Shown here piece by piece: positions 34,406-47,533 of a DNA stretch of 64,000 nucleotides; position 1 is the first letter of the stretch, and the number at the start of each line of letters is the position of its first letter. The notes below the pieces were generated by a model that was given only the letters and a program-made list of their open reading frames with translations, did no database searches and was not told where the DNA came from. The position numbers and the translations under genes are program-made. This stretch comes from Brevundimonas basaltis (GTDB taxonomy: Bacteria > Pseudomonadota > Alphaproteobacteria > Caulobacterales > Caulobacteraceae): positions 62,001 through 126,000 of the forward strand of contig NZ_JACHFZ010000003.1 in assembly GCF_014202075.1 (NCBI RefSeq), written 5' to 3'.

Positions 34406-37110
34406 GGCGCGTCTCCCAGGTGATGACGCACAAGGCTGCGGGTCAGGGGCCGGAACCAGTCCCAGGATATGCGATGCGTCTCGCCGGTCCGCAGCAAATG
34501 CCCCTCACGCACGCCGGCGCTGAGGATGTCCGCCACCATTCCGGCTGGCAAACGGGTCGCGGCCGCGACGTCTGTGCCGTCCGCATCCGGCTGGCGCAGG
34601 ACCGCGCGATAGACGAACAGAGCCTCCAGCGGCAGCCGCTCGATGGTCGCCTCGGCGAGAGGATGCAGGGGCCGGACGAAGACGCGACCATCCGGACCCA
34701 CACCCAGCACCGACCGCCACAGATGCAGGGCGACACCGGGGTTTCCGGCGGACGCGTCCCAGAGCAGCAGCATGAAGGCCGCGCTCTTGGCCTCCACCGC
34801 CTCCGCGAGATCGATCTCATCCATGGACCCGGCGTCCTCGATCATCCGGTCATAGAGTGGTCTCAACCCGGCCTGGGCGGTCCGGGATCCGAGCAGCTCG
34901 GCGACCGCCGTATCGGTCCAGCGCGGAACCTCGATCACCGTCCTGAACAGGGTCCGGACGTGGCGCAGACGACTGATCAACGGCCAGGCCGCACTGTCGA
35001 TCGACAGAACCCAGAGCGTTCCGTCCGCACTCCGGCGGGCCCGGTCGATGCAGCGGTCGAACGCCGCCAACCCGCCGACATCGAACCGGACAAGCGCTTC
35101 GACGTCGTCGACGAGCATCACGGCCGCGTCCCCCCTGGACGCCCGCCGGTCGGGGGCCTTCATCAGGTCGACGGCGGTCATCCGCCGGACGTCGTCGAGG
35201 CGGCCGTAGAGATGGTCCAGGGCGGCGCTCTTCCCCGATCCCCACTCGCCCACCAGGGCGATCAGACCCGCCGCTCCGGGCTCGGCCAGCCGGTCCAGCA
35301 TCGGCTGAAGCCGGGTCGTGATCCACACCTCGCCCGCCGCTGTCGGAGACAGGCTGTCGAAGGGCGCGGGCGGCAGGTCGATGAGATCGGACACGGAACT
35401 GCGATCGGCCCGATTCAGCTCCTGCCGGAACAGGAAGGCGAGGGTTCGTCGGACCGAGACAAATCGGCTGCCGACGGTGCGCGCCGACCGCGCCAGTCCC
35501 CGGACCACGACGTCCACCGTCGCCGCGAGCGCGGCCACCGGCGCGTACCGGCCGGTCCGGTTGGCCAGCATCCAGCGCTGAACCCCTCCGGGTCGACGCT
35601 GGCGCGCCAGTTGCTCGAAAACCACCTCCCTCCACCATGCGACCAGCAGCATCAAGGTCAGGGCCGCCGCGGGCCACCCGATGGCGAGCACCCAGTGATA
35701 GAAGGCCCCCTTGCCCACCAGCCTCGCGGTCAAGGTCAGCACGAGGATGAATCCGACGCTGACATTGCTCACCAGCCGCATCGATCGCAACCGCAACGGC
35801 CCCAGGGCGCGCGTGCTGCGCGAGGTTCGGGCGCCGCCCGCGCCGAACAGGGCGTCGAGCAGACGGGTCGCCACCGCCGCGATCAGCAGCCAGCCGACGA
35901 TCAGTCCGAGGATCTGGACCTCGAGCAAGGCCCGGACATGGGTCGGCAGGAATCCACGCAGTACGAAGAGCAGCACCAACCATTCGAGGGGTCCGCGAAC
36001 CGACATGAACAGCCGCAGCAGCTTCAGCCGGAACTCGGGCGAGGCGCGAAGGGTCGCCAGGTTCTTGGCCTGCAGCCTCTGCTCCCAGACCGGAAACAGA
36101 CGACGGGCCGTCGTGCGCCAGATGGCGAAAACGACGAAGGCCAGAACCCACATCACCGTCGAGGCCGCGAGGAGGACGCTGGCTGACAGGATATCTCGAC
36201 CGAGAACGCCCTGACGCGCGGCGTCGATCAGCACGAAGGCGTGATAGCGGATGATCAGCGCCAGATGCTCGAACTCGGCCGAAACCTGATTCCAGGCCGC
36301 CGGCGAGAAACTGGTCAACGCCCGCCGCTTGCCCGTCGACAGGTGTGGCAACAGGTCGAGCCGAGCCTGATTGAGCAGGGTCAGCCGCCCCAGCAACAAC
36401 CGCGCCTCGGTCCGGTCGTCGGCGTGCTGTCGGACCGCCAGTCGATCGCGTCGCTCCTGCAGGGCGGCCTGAAGGGTCCGGAGGGCGCTGAGCGAGTCCC
36501 CGGGAGCCAGGTCGTTCGTCTCGAGAACCGGCGCCGGCGGCAAGTCCGTCCCACGGCTGGCCCTTCTCAGGGTCGCGTCAAGGCGGCTCCGGGTGGCGCG
36601 AAGCTCGGTGCGCAGTTCGTCATAGACCGCGTCTGCGACCGCCGGCCGACTGTGGGCTTCCACGGCCTGCTGACGCAGACCCAACGCCGCCTCAGCCTCC
36701 ACGTCGCGATCACCGGCGGCGGCATCGAGCCGGCTCTCCGCCGCGGACAGCACAAGCGCATAGGCGGCCAGTCGCCGCCGCTCGAGCGCAATCTGCTGTT
36801 CGGCCGTCGACCGGGCGCGACGCGCCGCTTCGAGCCGGGCCGCCTCCAGACGGTCCGCTTCGACACGGGCTTGCTCCTCGGGCGTCGGCCCGGCGTCGCC
36901 AGACGCAGCGGATGGGGGCGTTGCGTTCAGGACCGGAGCCGCTCCCGCGCCGGCTTCGGCACGAGCGCCCGGGCTGAACGCCAGGCAGGCGAGGATCGCG
37001 AGCAGGACCGAAGTGCCGCCACGCCGCGGCCATCGTGCTGGTCCAGCCGACCAATAACGTTTCAAATCCGCCCCCCGAGGCGCCGCCCGCATCGGAGACA
37101 GCACCGCCAT
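34402..37110 (-). CDS. Membrane protein with periplasmic coiled coil, TM platform and C-terminal AAA-type ATPase
   Basis: About 902 residues from the ATG at 37110, though the start is uncertain (37182 is possible). A signal sequence ends near residue 51. A charged coiled-coil region of about residues 75-240 should lie in the periplasm. Five membrane helices follow, at about 307-331, 373-390, 400-420, 446-465 and 470-493. The cytoplasmic part has Walker A GEWGSGKS (621-628), Walker B VMLVDDVEAL (about 664-673), a sensor-like VLSIDS, and a winged-helix-like tail (about 822-895). The front two-thirds resembles large MscK-type channels, but the pore is replaced by an ATPase, and a separate MscS gene overlaps its end. 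No described system is known to me. Confidence 0.8.
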   Translation of the reverse strand: MAVLSPMRAAPRGADLKRYWSAGPARWPRRGGTSVLLAILACLAFSPGARAEAGAGAAPVLNATPPSAASGDAGPTPEEQARVEADRLEAARLEAARRARSTAEQQIALERRRLAAYALVLSAAESRLDAAAGDRDVEAEAALGLRQQAVEAHSRPAVADAVYDELRTELRATRSRLDATLRRASRGTDLPPAPVLETNDLAPGDSLSALRTLQAALQERRDRLAVRQHADDRTEARLLLGRLTLLNQARLDLLPHLSTGKRRALTSFSPAAWNQVSAEFEHLALIIRYHAFVLIDAARQGVLGRDILSASVLLAASTVMWVLAFVVFAIWRTTARRLFPVWEQRLQAKNLATLRASPEFRLKLLRLFMSVRGPLEWLVLLFVLRGFLPTHVRALLEVQILGLIVGWLLIAAVATRLLDALFGAGGARTSRSTRALGPLRLRSMRLVSNVSVGFILVLTLTARLVGKGAFYHWVLAIGWPAAALTLMLLVAWWREVVFEQLARQRRPGGVQRWMLANRTGRYAPVAALAATVDVVVRGLARSARTVGSRFVSVRRTLAFLFRQELNRADRSSVSDLIDLPPAPFDSLSPTAAGEVWITTRLQPMLDRLAEPGAAGLIALVGEWGSGKSAALDHLYGRLDDVRRMTAVDLMKAPDRRASRGDAAVMLVDDVEALVRFDVGGLAAFDRCIDRARRSADGTLWVLSIDSAAWPLISRLRHVRTLFRTVIEVPRWTDTAVAELLGSRTAQAGLRPLYDRMIEDAGSMDEIDLAEAVEAKSAAFMLLLWDASAGNPGVALHLWRSVLGVGPDGRVFVRPLHPLAEATIERLPLEALFVYRAVLRQPDADGTDVAAATRLPAGMVADILSAGVREGHLLRTGETHRISWDWFRPLTRSLVRHHLGDAP

Positions 37111-37220
37111 CTTCGACCCGGAGCACCATGGCTGCAACCGGTTGTTGGCGGCGTCTGTGCGGGATTTCGCCGCTCCCGTCATGCGCCGATTTCAGCCCTG
37201 CGACGGGGGGCGCCGCCGCC

Positions 37221-37508
37221 CTAGTCCATGCCCAGCAGCCAGCGGTCCAGCCGGACCGCCCGGATAGCGGCCCCCGGCAAGGCCTCGTTGAGCGCCGAGC
37301 GGTGGCTCATGATCCAGTTCAGGCAGCTCAGCCGGCTGTCGAACGGGTCGAACGCGTCGCGGCTGGCGCGGAGCGTCTCGCGGTTCACCACATAGCGCGC
37401 GCCCCGGCGGCAGCCCGGCGCCCCCGGCCAGTTCCGCTCCGGCGCGACAACCGCCGGGATCCACCAGGTCGTTCGGGCGTCGAGGCCGTCGACCTCGCTG
37501 AGATGCAT
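37221..37508 (-). CDS. Small hypothetical protein downstream of katG
   Basis: A 95-residue protein starting at an ATG with GGGAGG seven bases upstream. It is rich in Arg, Trp and Pro, with no signal peptide. Patterns such as TTWWIPAVVAPERN and WIMSHRSALNEALPG are not ones I recognise. It follows katG on the same strand after a strong hairpin, so it may be read through from the katG promoter. Function unknown. The ribosome site makes a chance frame less likely. Confidence 0.55.
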   Translation of the reverse strand: MHLSEVDGLDARTTWWIPAVVAPERNWPGAPGCRRGARYVVNRETLRASRDAFDPFDSRLSCLNWIMSHRSALNEALPGAAIRAVRLDRWLLGMD

Positions 37509-37536
37509 CGCCAGCCTCCCTCGGCCGCGGCCGCGG

Positions 37537-37568
37537 CCTCGCCCCGACGCGAACGCGCCGGGGCGAGG
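37537..37568 (-). terminator. Long GC hairpin directly after katG
   Basis: CCTCGCCCCGACGCG (37537-37551) pairs with 37554-37568 with one A-C mismatch, around a 2-base loop. It begins 6 bases past the katG stop on the minus strand and has no T-run. It would stabilise the katG 3' end or attenuate transcription into the small downstream gene. Confidence 0.55.
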
Positions 37569-37574
37569 GTCACG

Positions 37575-39962
<2,388 letters not shown>

Positions 39963-39963
39963 T

Positions 39964-39978
39964 CATACTTAAAATATG
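39964..39978. promoter_or_regulatory. Candidate MarR operator overlapping the operon start codon
   Basis: The imperfect palindrome CATAcTTaAAaTATG covers the ATG at 39976. It lies in an AT-rich patch within a very GC-rich genome. MarR regulators commonly bind 15-20 bp palindromes at promoters, and a MarR gene is the third gene of this operon. No ribosome site is visible before the ATG, which may mean a leaderless or near-leaderless transcript. Confidence 0.4.
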
Positions 39979-42279
39979 TCAGCGCGATCGCCTGTTCGAA
40001 GCGTCGCCATCGCCGGGGCCGGCCCCGGCGGACTCTACCTCGCCATCTCATTGAAACTGCGCGATCCGTCGCTGTCGGTCGTGGTGCATGAGCGCAACCG
40101 GCCGGACGACACCTTCGGCTGGGGCGTGGTCTTCTCCGATCAGACCCTGGCCAATCTGAAGGCCAACGACCCCGAAACCGCCGCGACCATCGAGGCCGCC
40201 TTCGTCCATTGGGACGATATCGACGTTCACATCCACGGTCAGTGCATCCGCTCGGGCGGCCACGGCTTCGCGGGCATCGGGCGGCAGCGGCTGCTGACCA
40301 TCCTGCACGAACGGGCCCGATCGCTCGGCGTCGATCTGCGCTTCCAGAGCGAGGTCGCCGACATCCGCGCGCTGGACGCCGATATCGTGGTCGCCGCCGA
40401 CGGTCTCAACAGCCGCATTCGCAACGCCGAGCCCGGGACCTTCGGCGTCGATGTCGACGTGCGGTCCAACAAATACATCTGGCTGGGCACGAACCAGTCG
40501 TTCGACGCCTTCACCTTCGCCTTCGTCGAGACTCCGTCCGGCTGGATCTGGGCCCACGCCTACCAGTTCGAACCGGGGACCTCGACCTTCATCGTGGAAT
40601 GCACCGAGACGACCTGGCGCGGTCTCGGTTTCGACACGCTGGATCAGGACCAGACCTGCCGCGCGGCCGAAGCCCTGTTCGCCGACTGGCTGGGCGGCCA
40701 CGCGTTGATGAGCAACGCCAGCCACCTGCGCGGCGGGGCCTGGCTCAATTTTCCGCGGGTCGCCTGTTCGCGCTGGCGCGACGGCAAGGTGGTGCTCCTC
40801 GGCGACGCGGCCCATACGGCCCACTTCTCCATCGGGTCAGGGACAAAGCTGGCCTTCGAGGACGCCATCCATCTGGCGAGCGCCCTGACCGGCGGCGGCG
40901 ATCTGGACGCCGCCCTGGCCGACTACGAAGCCGGGCGCCGGGTTGAAGTGCTGAAACTGCAGAGTGCCGCCCGCAACTCCACCGAATGGTTCGAGACGGT
41001 CGACCGTTACGTCGACCTCGACCCGCTCCAGTTCACCTACAGCCTGCTGACCCGCAGCCAGCGCGTCAGCCACGAGAATCTGCGCCTGCGTGACCGCGAC
41101 TTCCTGGCCGGGGTCGAGCGCTGGTTCGCCGACAGCGCGGGCGCCCCGCCCACGGATGATCCGCCGCCGCCGATGTTCGCCCCGCTGAGCCTGCGCGGCC
41201 TGACCGTGCCGAACCGCGTCGTGGTCTCGCCGATGTGCATGTATTCGGCCGAGGACGGGACGGTGGGCGACTTCCATCTGGTTCATCTGGGCGGACGGGC
41301 GCTGGGCGGGGCCGGTCTGATCTTTACCGAGATGACCGACGTCTCGGCCGACGGCCGGATCACGCCGGGCTGCGCCGGCCTGTACCGGCCCGAGCATCGC
41401 GACGCGTGGAAACGGATCGTCGACTTCGTTCACGGTCAGGGCGCGCGCATCGCCATCCAGCTGGCCCATGCGGGGCGCAAGGGTTCGGTCGAGCGACCGT
41501 GGGGCGAGCGGGCCGATCAACCATTGATTCACGACGGCTGGGAGCTGATCGCACCCTCCCCCATCGCGTGGTCGGAGGACGATCAGGTTCCGCGCGAGAT
41601 GACCCGCGCCGATATGGACCGCGTCCGCGACGACTTCGTCCGCGCCGTCGGCTGGGCCGATCAGGCGGGCTTCGACATGGTCGAGCTGCACTGCGCCCAC
41701 GGCTATCTGCTGTCGTCCTTCCTGACGCCGATCTCCAACCATCGGACCGACGACTACGGTGGATCCGTCGAAAACCGGCTGCGCTTCCCGCTCGAGGTCT
41801 TCGCCGCCATGCGCGCCGTCTGGCCCGGGGACAAACCCATGTCGGTCCGCCTCTCGGCCACGGACTGGATGGATGAAGGCCTGACGCCCGAAGACTCCGT
41901 CGCCATCGCCCGCGCCTTCGCCGAGGCCGGCTGCGATCTGATCGACGTGTCGGCGGGCCAGACCTCGCCCGACAGTCGGCCCGTCTACGGCCGCATGTTC
42001 CAGACCCCGCTCAGCGACCGCATCCGCAACGAGGCCGGCGTGGCCACGATGGCGGTCGGCAACATCTACGAGACGGACCACGTCAACAGCATCCTCGCCG
42101 CCGGTCGGGCCGACCTTTGCGCCCTCGCCCGACCGCATCTGGCCGATCCGAACTGGAGCCTGCGCGCCGCCGCCGAGCTGGGCTGGCGCGGCAATATCCA
42201 GCCGCCGGTCCAGTACCGCGCCGGCTTCGCCCAGCTGGCGCGAAACCTCGAAAAACAGCAGCAGGCGGGGCCCGTATGA
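39976..42279 (+). CDS. 2-aminobenzoyl-CoA monooxygenase/reductase (salicylyl-CoA 5-hydroxylase-like) fusion
   Basis: A 767-residue two-domain flavoprotein. Residues 1 to about 385 form a class A FAD monooxygenase with GAGPGG (14-19) and GDAAHTAHF (from about 276). From about residue 400 an Old Yellow Enzyme domain follows: [24 protein letters not shown] near 498, and [22 protein letters not shown] near 571. This architecture is that of the Azoarcus 2-aminobenzoyl-CoA enzyme, which hydroxylates and then reduces the CoA-activated ring. Genes for a CoA ligase and beta-oxidation-like enzymes follow in the same operon. Salicylyl-CoA is the alternative substrate. Confidence 0.85.
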   Translation: MSARSPVRSVAIAGAGPGGLYLAISLKLRDPSLSVVVHERNRPDDTFGWGVVFSDQTLANLKANDPETAATIEAAFVHWDDIDVHIHGQCIRSGGHGFAGIGRQRLLTILHERARSLGVDLRFQSEVADIRALDADIVVAADGLNSRIRNAEPGTFGVDVDVRSNKYIWLGTNQSFDAFTFAFVETPSGWIWAHAYQFEPGTSTFIVECTETTWRGLGFDTLDQDQTCRAAEALFADWLGGHALMSNASHLRGGAWLNFPRVACSRWRDGKVVLLGDAAHTAHFSIGSGTKLAFEDAIHLASALTGGGDLDAALADYEAGRRVEVLKLQSAARNSTEWFETVDRYVDLDPLQFTYSLLTRSQRVSHENLRLRDRDFLAGVERWFADSAGAPPTDDPPPPMFAPLSLRGLTVPNRVVVSPMCMYSAEDGTVGDFHLVHLGGRALGGAGLIFTEMTDVSADGRITPGCAGLYRPEHRDAWKRIVDFVHGQGARIAIQLAHAGRKGSVERPWGERADQPLIHDGWELIAPSPIAWSEDDQVPREMTRADMDRVRDDFVRAVGWADQAGFDMVELHCAHGYLLSSFLTPISNHRTDDYGGSVENRLRFPLEVFAAMRAVWPGDKPMSVRLSATDWMDEGLTPEDSVAIARAFAEAGCDLIDVSAGQTSPDSRPVYGRMFQTPLSDRIRNEAGVATMAVGNIYETDHVNSILAAGRADLCALARPHLADPNWSLRAAAELGWRGNIQPPVQYRAGFAQLARNLEKQQQAGPV

Positions 42280-43037
42280 ATCTGACCGGACATCACGCCG
42301 TGATCACCGGCGCCGGCTCCGGCATCGGCCGGGCGACCGCCGAGCGGCTGGCCGAGGCCGGCTGTCAGGTCACGCTGATCGGACGTCACATCGGCCGGCT
42401 GCAGGAGACCGCCGACCGCATCGGCGACCTCGCCTTCGCCGCCCCCGCCGACGTCACCGATCCGGACGCGTTGGCGGCCGCGATCGAGGCCGGCCGCGAC
42501 CGGTTCGGCCCCGTCGACATCCTCATCAACAACGCCGGCGCCGCGACCTCGGCCCCCTTTCTGAAGACCGACGCCGACGCCTTTCGCGCCATGTTGGCCC
42601 TCAATCTGGAAGCCCCCGCCGAGGCCACCCGGCTGATCCTGCCCGGTATGCTGACCCGGCGGCGTGGCCGCATCGTCAATGTCGCCTCGACCGCGGGGCT
42701 GAAGGGCTACGCCTATGTCTCGGCCTATGTCGCGGCCAAGCACGGCCTCGTCGGCCTGACCCGCGCCCTGGCGCTGGAGGTCGCGAGCAAGGGCGTCACC
42801 GTCAACGCCGTCTGCCCCGGCTTCACCGAGACCGATCTGGTCGCCCGGTCCGTCCGGTCGATCATGGCCAAGACCGGCCGCAGCGAGGACGAGGCCCGCG
42901 CCGCCCTCGCCGCCGAGAACCCGCAAGGCCGGCTGATCACGCCAGACGAAGTGGCCCAGACCATCGTCTGGCTGTGTGGAGAGGGCGCCTCGGGCGTTAA
43001 CGGGACAGCGGTTCCCGTGGCCGGGGGCGAACTGTGA
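42276..43037 (+). CDS. SDR oxidoreductase, probable 3-hydroxyacyl-CoA dehydrogenase step
   Basis: A 253-residue short-chain dehydrogenase: TGAGSGIG (11-18), NNAG, VASTAG with the catalytic serine, and Tyr151/Lys155 in YVAAKHG. The ATG at 42276 overlaps the stop of the monooxygenase by ATGA. In this operon it most likely oxidises the hydroxyacyl-CoA made by the crotonase during ring-product breakdown. The substrate is inferred from position. Confidence 0.85.
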   Translation: MNLTGHHAVITGAGSGIGRATAERLAEAGCQVTLIGRHIGRLQETADRIGDLAFAAPADVTDPDALAAAIEAGRDRFGPVDILINNAGAATSAPFLKTDADAFRAMLALNLEAPAEATRLILPGMLTRRRGRIVNVASTAGLKGYAYVSAYVAAKHGLVGLTRALALEVASKGVTVNAVCPGFTETDLVARSVRSIMAKTGRSEDEARAALAAENPQGRLITPDEVAQTIVWLCGEGASGVNGTAVPVAGGEL

Positions 43038-43533
43038 GCGCCGCCGCCGCCCCGCTGCCTGACCGGCTGGGCGGCGCGCCGGACGGCAAGCGGTCGCTGC
43101 GCCTTTGGCTGCGGCTGCTGACCTGCGCCACCACCATCGAACAGACCATCTCGCAGCGGCTGCGCGACGACTTCGGCTCGACACTGCCGCGCTTCGACAT
43201 GCTTTCGGCGCTGGACCGGGCGGGCGAAGCCGGCCTGACCATGGGCGACGTCTCGCGCATGCTGATGGTCTCCAACGGCAACGTCACCGGCCTGGCTCGA
43301 CGGCTCAAGGCCGACGGCCTGATCGAGCACCTGCCCGGCGCCGACCGGCGGGTGCAGCGCGTGCGCCTGACCGCTGACGGGCGCGCCCGCTTCGCCGCCA
43401 TGGCTCGCGCCCACGAACACTGGATCGAGACCCTGCTAGCCGGCCTGACCGGGGCCGAGGCCGAGGATCTGACCGCCCTGCTGGAGCAGACCAAACGGTC
43501 GCTTCGCTCCGCCATCCACGAGGAGAGCCAGCC

Positions 43534-43537
<4 letters not shown>
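43034..43537 (+). CDS. MarR family transcriptional regulator
   Basis: A 167-residue protein with a GTG start overlapping the SDR stop. The winged-helix core is [19 protein letters not shown], then [20 protein letters not shown] and the wing [20 protein letters not shown]. Regulators of aromatic-acid CoA pathways in this family are often repressors released by the aryl-CoA ester. It sits inside the operon it probably controls, giving autoregulation. The palindrome at 39964-39978 is a candidate target. Confidence 0.9.
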
Positions 43538-44346
<809 letters not shown>

Positions 44347-44349
44347 GCC

Positions 44350-45513
44350 ATGGCCGACCGCTCCTTCCTCGACTGGCCCTTCTTCGACGACCGCCACCGC
44401 GCCTTCGCCGCCGATCTTGAGACCTGGGCGGAAGCGACCGATGCGGTGAACCTGCACGGCGACCACGACCTCGACGGCGACTGCCGCACCATCCTCAAGG
44501 CGCTGGCCGACGGCGGCTGGCTGCGCAACGCCATCCCCGACGCCCTCGGCAAGCTGGACGTCCGCACCCTGTGCCTGACGCGCGAGACCCTGGCCCGCCG
44601 CTCCGGCCTGGCCGATTTCGTCTTCGCCATGCAGGGGCTGGGCTCCGGACCGATCAGCCTGTTCGGGACCGACGACCAGAAGGCGCGCTGGCTGCCGGGC
44701 GTGGCGGCCGGCGAAACCATCGGCGCCTTCGCCCTGTCAGAGCCCGAGGCCGGCTCCGACGTCGCGGCCCTGTCGACCATCGCCCGCCACGATGGCGACC
44801 ACTGGGTGCTGGACGGGACCAAGACCTTCATCTCCAACGGCGGCCTCGCCGACCGCTACGTCGTCTTCGCCCGCACCGGCGAGGGCGGCGCCAAGGGGCT
44901 CGGCGCCTTCGTCGTCGACGCCGATGCACCCGGCTTCGAAGTCGTCGAACGCATTCCCCTGATGGCCCCGCACCCGTTGGCGACCTTGCGGTTCAAGGAC
45001 TGCCGCATCGACGCCGACCGCATCCTCGGCGCGCCCGGCGAGGGCTTCCGCATCGCCATGGCCACGCTGGACGTGTTCCGCTCGACCGTCGCCGCCGCGG
45101 CGCTGGGCTTTTCGCGCCGCGCCTTCGACGAGGCCGCCGCCCGCGCGACCGGCCGCAAGCTGTTCGGCGCCCCGATGAGCGACCTTCAGCTGGTGCAGGC
45201 CTCGCTGGCCGACATGGCGCTCAAGATCGACGCCTCGGCCCTGCTGATCTACCGCGCCGCCTGGCTGAAGGACCAGGGCGCGCCGCGCGTCACCCGCGAA
45301 GCCGCGATGGCCAAGCTCTACGCCACCGACGAGGCGCAGGCGGTCATCGACGCGGCGGTCCAGCTGTTCGGCGGCCTCGGCGTCGTCTCGGGCAATCCGG
45401 TCGAACGGCTCTACCGCGAAATTCGCGCCCTGCGCATCTATGAGGGGGCCTCCGAGGTGCAAAAGATCGTCATCGCCCGACAGGCCCTGGGCGCCATTCA
45501 GGGAGGCTGCTGA
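44350..45513 (+). CDS. Acyl-CoA dehydrogenase
   Basis: A 387-residue flavoenzyme. [17 protein letters not shown] and the following [17 protein letters not shown] are the FAD and substrate signatures. YEGASEVQ near the C-terminus holds Glu365 at the usual catalytic-base position. It starts 3 bases after the crotonase stop. It probably oxidises a CoA ester from the 2-aminobenzoyl-CoA route to an enoyl-CoA, passing electrons to ETF. The exact step is inferred. Confidence 0.9.
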   Translation: MADRSFLDWPFFDDRHRAFAADLETWAEATDAVNLHGDHDLDGDCRTILKALADGGWLRNAIPDALGKLDVRTLCLTRETLARRSGLADFVFAMQGLGSGPISLFGTDDQKARWLPGVAAGETIGAFALSEPEAGSDVAALSTIARHDGDHWVLDGTKTFISNGGLADRYVVFARTGEGGAKGLGAFVVDADAPGFEVVERIPLMAPHPLATLRFKDCRIDADRILGAPGEGFRIAMATLDVFRSTVAAAALGFSRRAFDEAAARATGRKLFGAPMSDLQLVQASLADMALKIDASALLIYRAAWLKDQGAPRVTREAAMAKLYATDEAQAVIDAAVQLFGGLGVVSGNPVERLYREIRALRIYEGASEVQKIVIARQALGAIQGGC

Positions 45514-47117
45514 TGGGAGCCAGCGCCCACCTCGACCCCTTCGTCCTCGACCATCTGCCGCCCCCGGAGCAGCAGCCGGACTTCCTCTTCGACCGGCCCG
45601 AGCTCGCCTACCCCGACCGCCTCAACGCCGGCGTCGAACTGCTGCGCCGGGCCATCGGCGCCGCCGGACCCGATGGCCGCGCCCTGATCGACTTCGACCA
45701 CGAATTCTCGTGGAGCCGCGTCGACGCCATCTCCGGCCGCATGGCCAGGGTGCTGGTCGAACAGATGGGCCTCGTCCCCGGCAACCGCGTCCTGCTGCAT
45801 GGCCCGAACAGTTCGTGGACGGTGCTGGCATGGTTCGCCATCCTGAAGGCCGGAGGGGTCGTGGTCGCCACCATGCCGATGCTCCGCGCCGCCGAACTGG
45901 CCACCGTCGTAAACAAGGCGAAGATCAGCCACGCCCTCGTCTACGACGCCCTCGCCGAGGCCGTGACTGAGGCCCGTGCGGACACGTCCTCCCTGACCCA
46001 TGTGATGACCTCGGCCGAGCTTCAGAAGGCCGCCCAGGCCCTGCCGCCGGGGACCGGCTTCGACGCCGTCGCCACGGCCGCCGAAGACCCGGCCCTGATC
46101 GCCTTCACCTCCGGCACCACCGGCCAGCCCAAGGGCTGCGTCCACTTCCATCGCGACGTCCTCGCCATGGCGGACACCTTCGCAAAGCACACGCTGGATC
46201 TGGGGCCGCAGGACATCGTCGTCGGCACCCCGCCGATTGCGTTCACCTTCGGGCTGGGCGGGCTGGTGGTCTTCCCGGCCAGCGCCGGCGCCGCGATCGC
46301 CTTCGCCCCGCGGCCCGGTTTCGACGCCCTCGCCGAGACCATCGCGCGGTGCAAGGCCACCGCCCTGTTCACCGCCCCGACCGGCTACCGCGCCCTGCTC
46401 AAGCTGGCGGACCAGCACGACCTGTCGTCGCTGCGCACCTGCGTCTCGGCCGGCGAGGCCCTGCCCGCCGCCACCTCGGACGCCTGGCATGAGGCGACCG
46501 GCGCGCGCATCATCGACGGCATCGGCTCGACCGAGATGATCCACATCTTCATCTCCGCCTCGGGCGAAGACATCCGTCCCGGATCCACCGGCAAGGCCGT
46601 GCCCGGCTATGAGGCGCGGATCGTCGGCGAGACGGGCGAGACGCTGACGCAGGGTGAAACCGGCCGCCTCGCCGTACGCGGCCCGACGGGCTGCCGCTAT
46701 CTCGATGACCCGCGGCAGGCCGCCTATGTCCAGAACGGCTGGAACCTCACCGGCGACGTCTACCGCCTCGATGAGGACGGCTATTTCTGGTTCGTGGCCC
46801 GCGCCGACGACATGATCATCTCGGCCGGCTATAACATCGGCGCGCCTGAGGTGGAGAACGCCCTGCTGCGCCACCCCGCCGTGGCCGAAGCCGCCGTCGT
46901 CGGGGTCCCCGACGACGAGCGCGGCCAGATCGTCAAGGCCTTCGTGGTTCTCAACCCCGGCCACGTGAGGACCGACGCCCTTCGGTGCGAACTGCAGGAC
47001 CACGTGAAGTCCGTCATCGCTCCCTACAAATACCCGCGCGCCCTCCAGTTCATGGACGCCTTGCCCAAGACCCAGACCGGCAAGCTGCAGCGCTTCCGTC
47101 TGAAGGGCGATCCATGA
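45513..47117 (+). CDS. Benzoate-CoA ligase family, probable 2-aminobenzoate-CoA ligase
   Basis: A 534-residue adenylate-forming ligase. The P-loop is FTSGTTGQPKGC (from about residue 198), and IDGIGSTEMIHIFIS is the A5 region that shapes the aryl pocket. The A7/A8 hinge is LTGDVYRLDEDGYFWFVARADDMI, and the catalytic lysine lies in PKTQTGKLQRF at the C-terminus. It is one base overlapped with the dehydrogenase gene. It activates the aromatic acid with ATP and CoA, the entry step of the operon. Anthranilate is favoured because of the fused aminobenzoyl-CoA monooxygenase. Confidence 0.9.
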   Translation: MGASAHLDPFVLDHLPPPEQQPDFLFDRPELAYPDRLNAGVELLRRAIGAAGPDGRALIDFDHEFSWSRVDAISGRMARVLVEQMGLVPGNRVLLHGPNSSWTVLAWFAILKAGGVVVATMPMLRAAELATVVNKAKISHALVYDALAEAVTEARADTSSLTHVMTSAELQKAAQALPPGTGFDAVATAAEDPALIAFTSGTTGQPKGCVHFHRDVLAMADTFAKHTLDLGPQDIVVGTPPIAFTFGLGGLVVFPASAGAAIAFAPRPGFDALAETIARCKATALFTAPTGYRALLKLADQHDLSSLRTCVSAGEALPAATSDAWHEATGARIIDGIGSTEMIHIFISASGEDIRPGSTGKAVPGYEARIVGETGETLTQGETGRLAVRGPTGCRYLDDPRQAAYVQNGWNLTGDVYRLDEDGYFWFVARADDMIISAGYNIGAPEVENALLRHPAVAEAAVVGVPDDERGQIVKAFVVLNPGHVRTDALRCELQDHVKSVIAPYKYPRALQFMDALPKTQTGKLQRFRLKGDP

Positions 47118-47533
47118 GCCAGATTTTCACCACCCGACGGAGGGTCCGCTTCGCCGACTGCGACGCCGCCGGCATCGTCTTCTATCCGCGCTATTTCGAG
47201 ATGCTGAACGGGGTGGTCGAGGACTGGTTCGCCGGCCCGCTCGGCGCCTCCTTCCGCGATCTGCACATGGAACGGCACGTCAGCGTCCCGACCGCCGCCG
47301 TCGAGGCGCGCTTTATCGCCCCCTCGCGGCTGGAGGACGACCTGTCCTTCAGCCTGACCGTCACCCGGCTGGGCGGCGCCTCCTGCGGACTGCGCCACAC
47401 CATCGACTGTGGCGAGCAGCGCCGCTTCGAGGCGACCCAGACCATCGTCTTCGTCGGGCGCTCGCTGAAGCCCGAACCGTGGCCCGAGGCTCTGCGCGCC
47501 CGCATCCTCCCCTTCGTGGAGCCCCGACCATGA
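47114..47533 (+). CDS. 4HBT-type acyl-CoA thioesterase
   Basis: A 139-residue hot-dog fold protein. RVRFADCDAAGIVFYPRYFEMLNGVVEDWF is the 4-hydroxybenzoyl-CoA thioesterase/YbgC signature, including the catalytic aspartate (given here only as a motif region, residues 10-39). The ATG at 47114 overlaps the ligase stop by ATGA. It may recycle CoA from stalled aryl-CoA intermediates or release a pathway product. Confidence 0.85.
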   Translation: MSQIFTTRRRVRFADCDAAGIVFYPRYFEMLNGVVEDWFAGPLGASFRDLHMERHVSVPTAAVEARFIAPSRLEDDLSFSLTVTRLGGASCGLRHTIDCGEQRRFEATQTIVFVGRSLKPEPWPEALRARILPFVEPRP

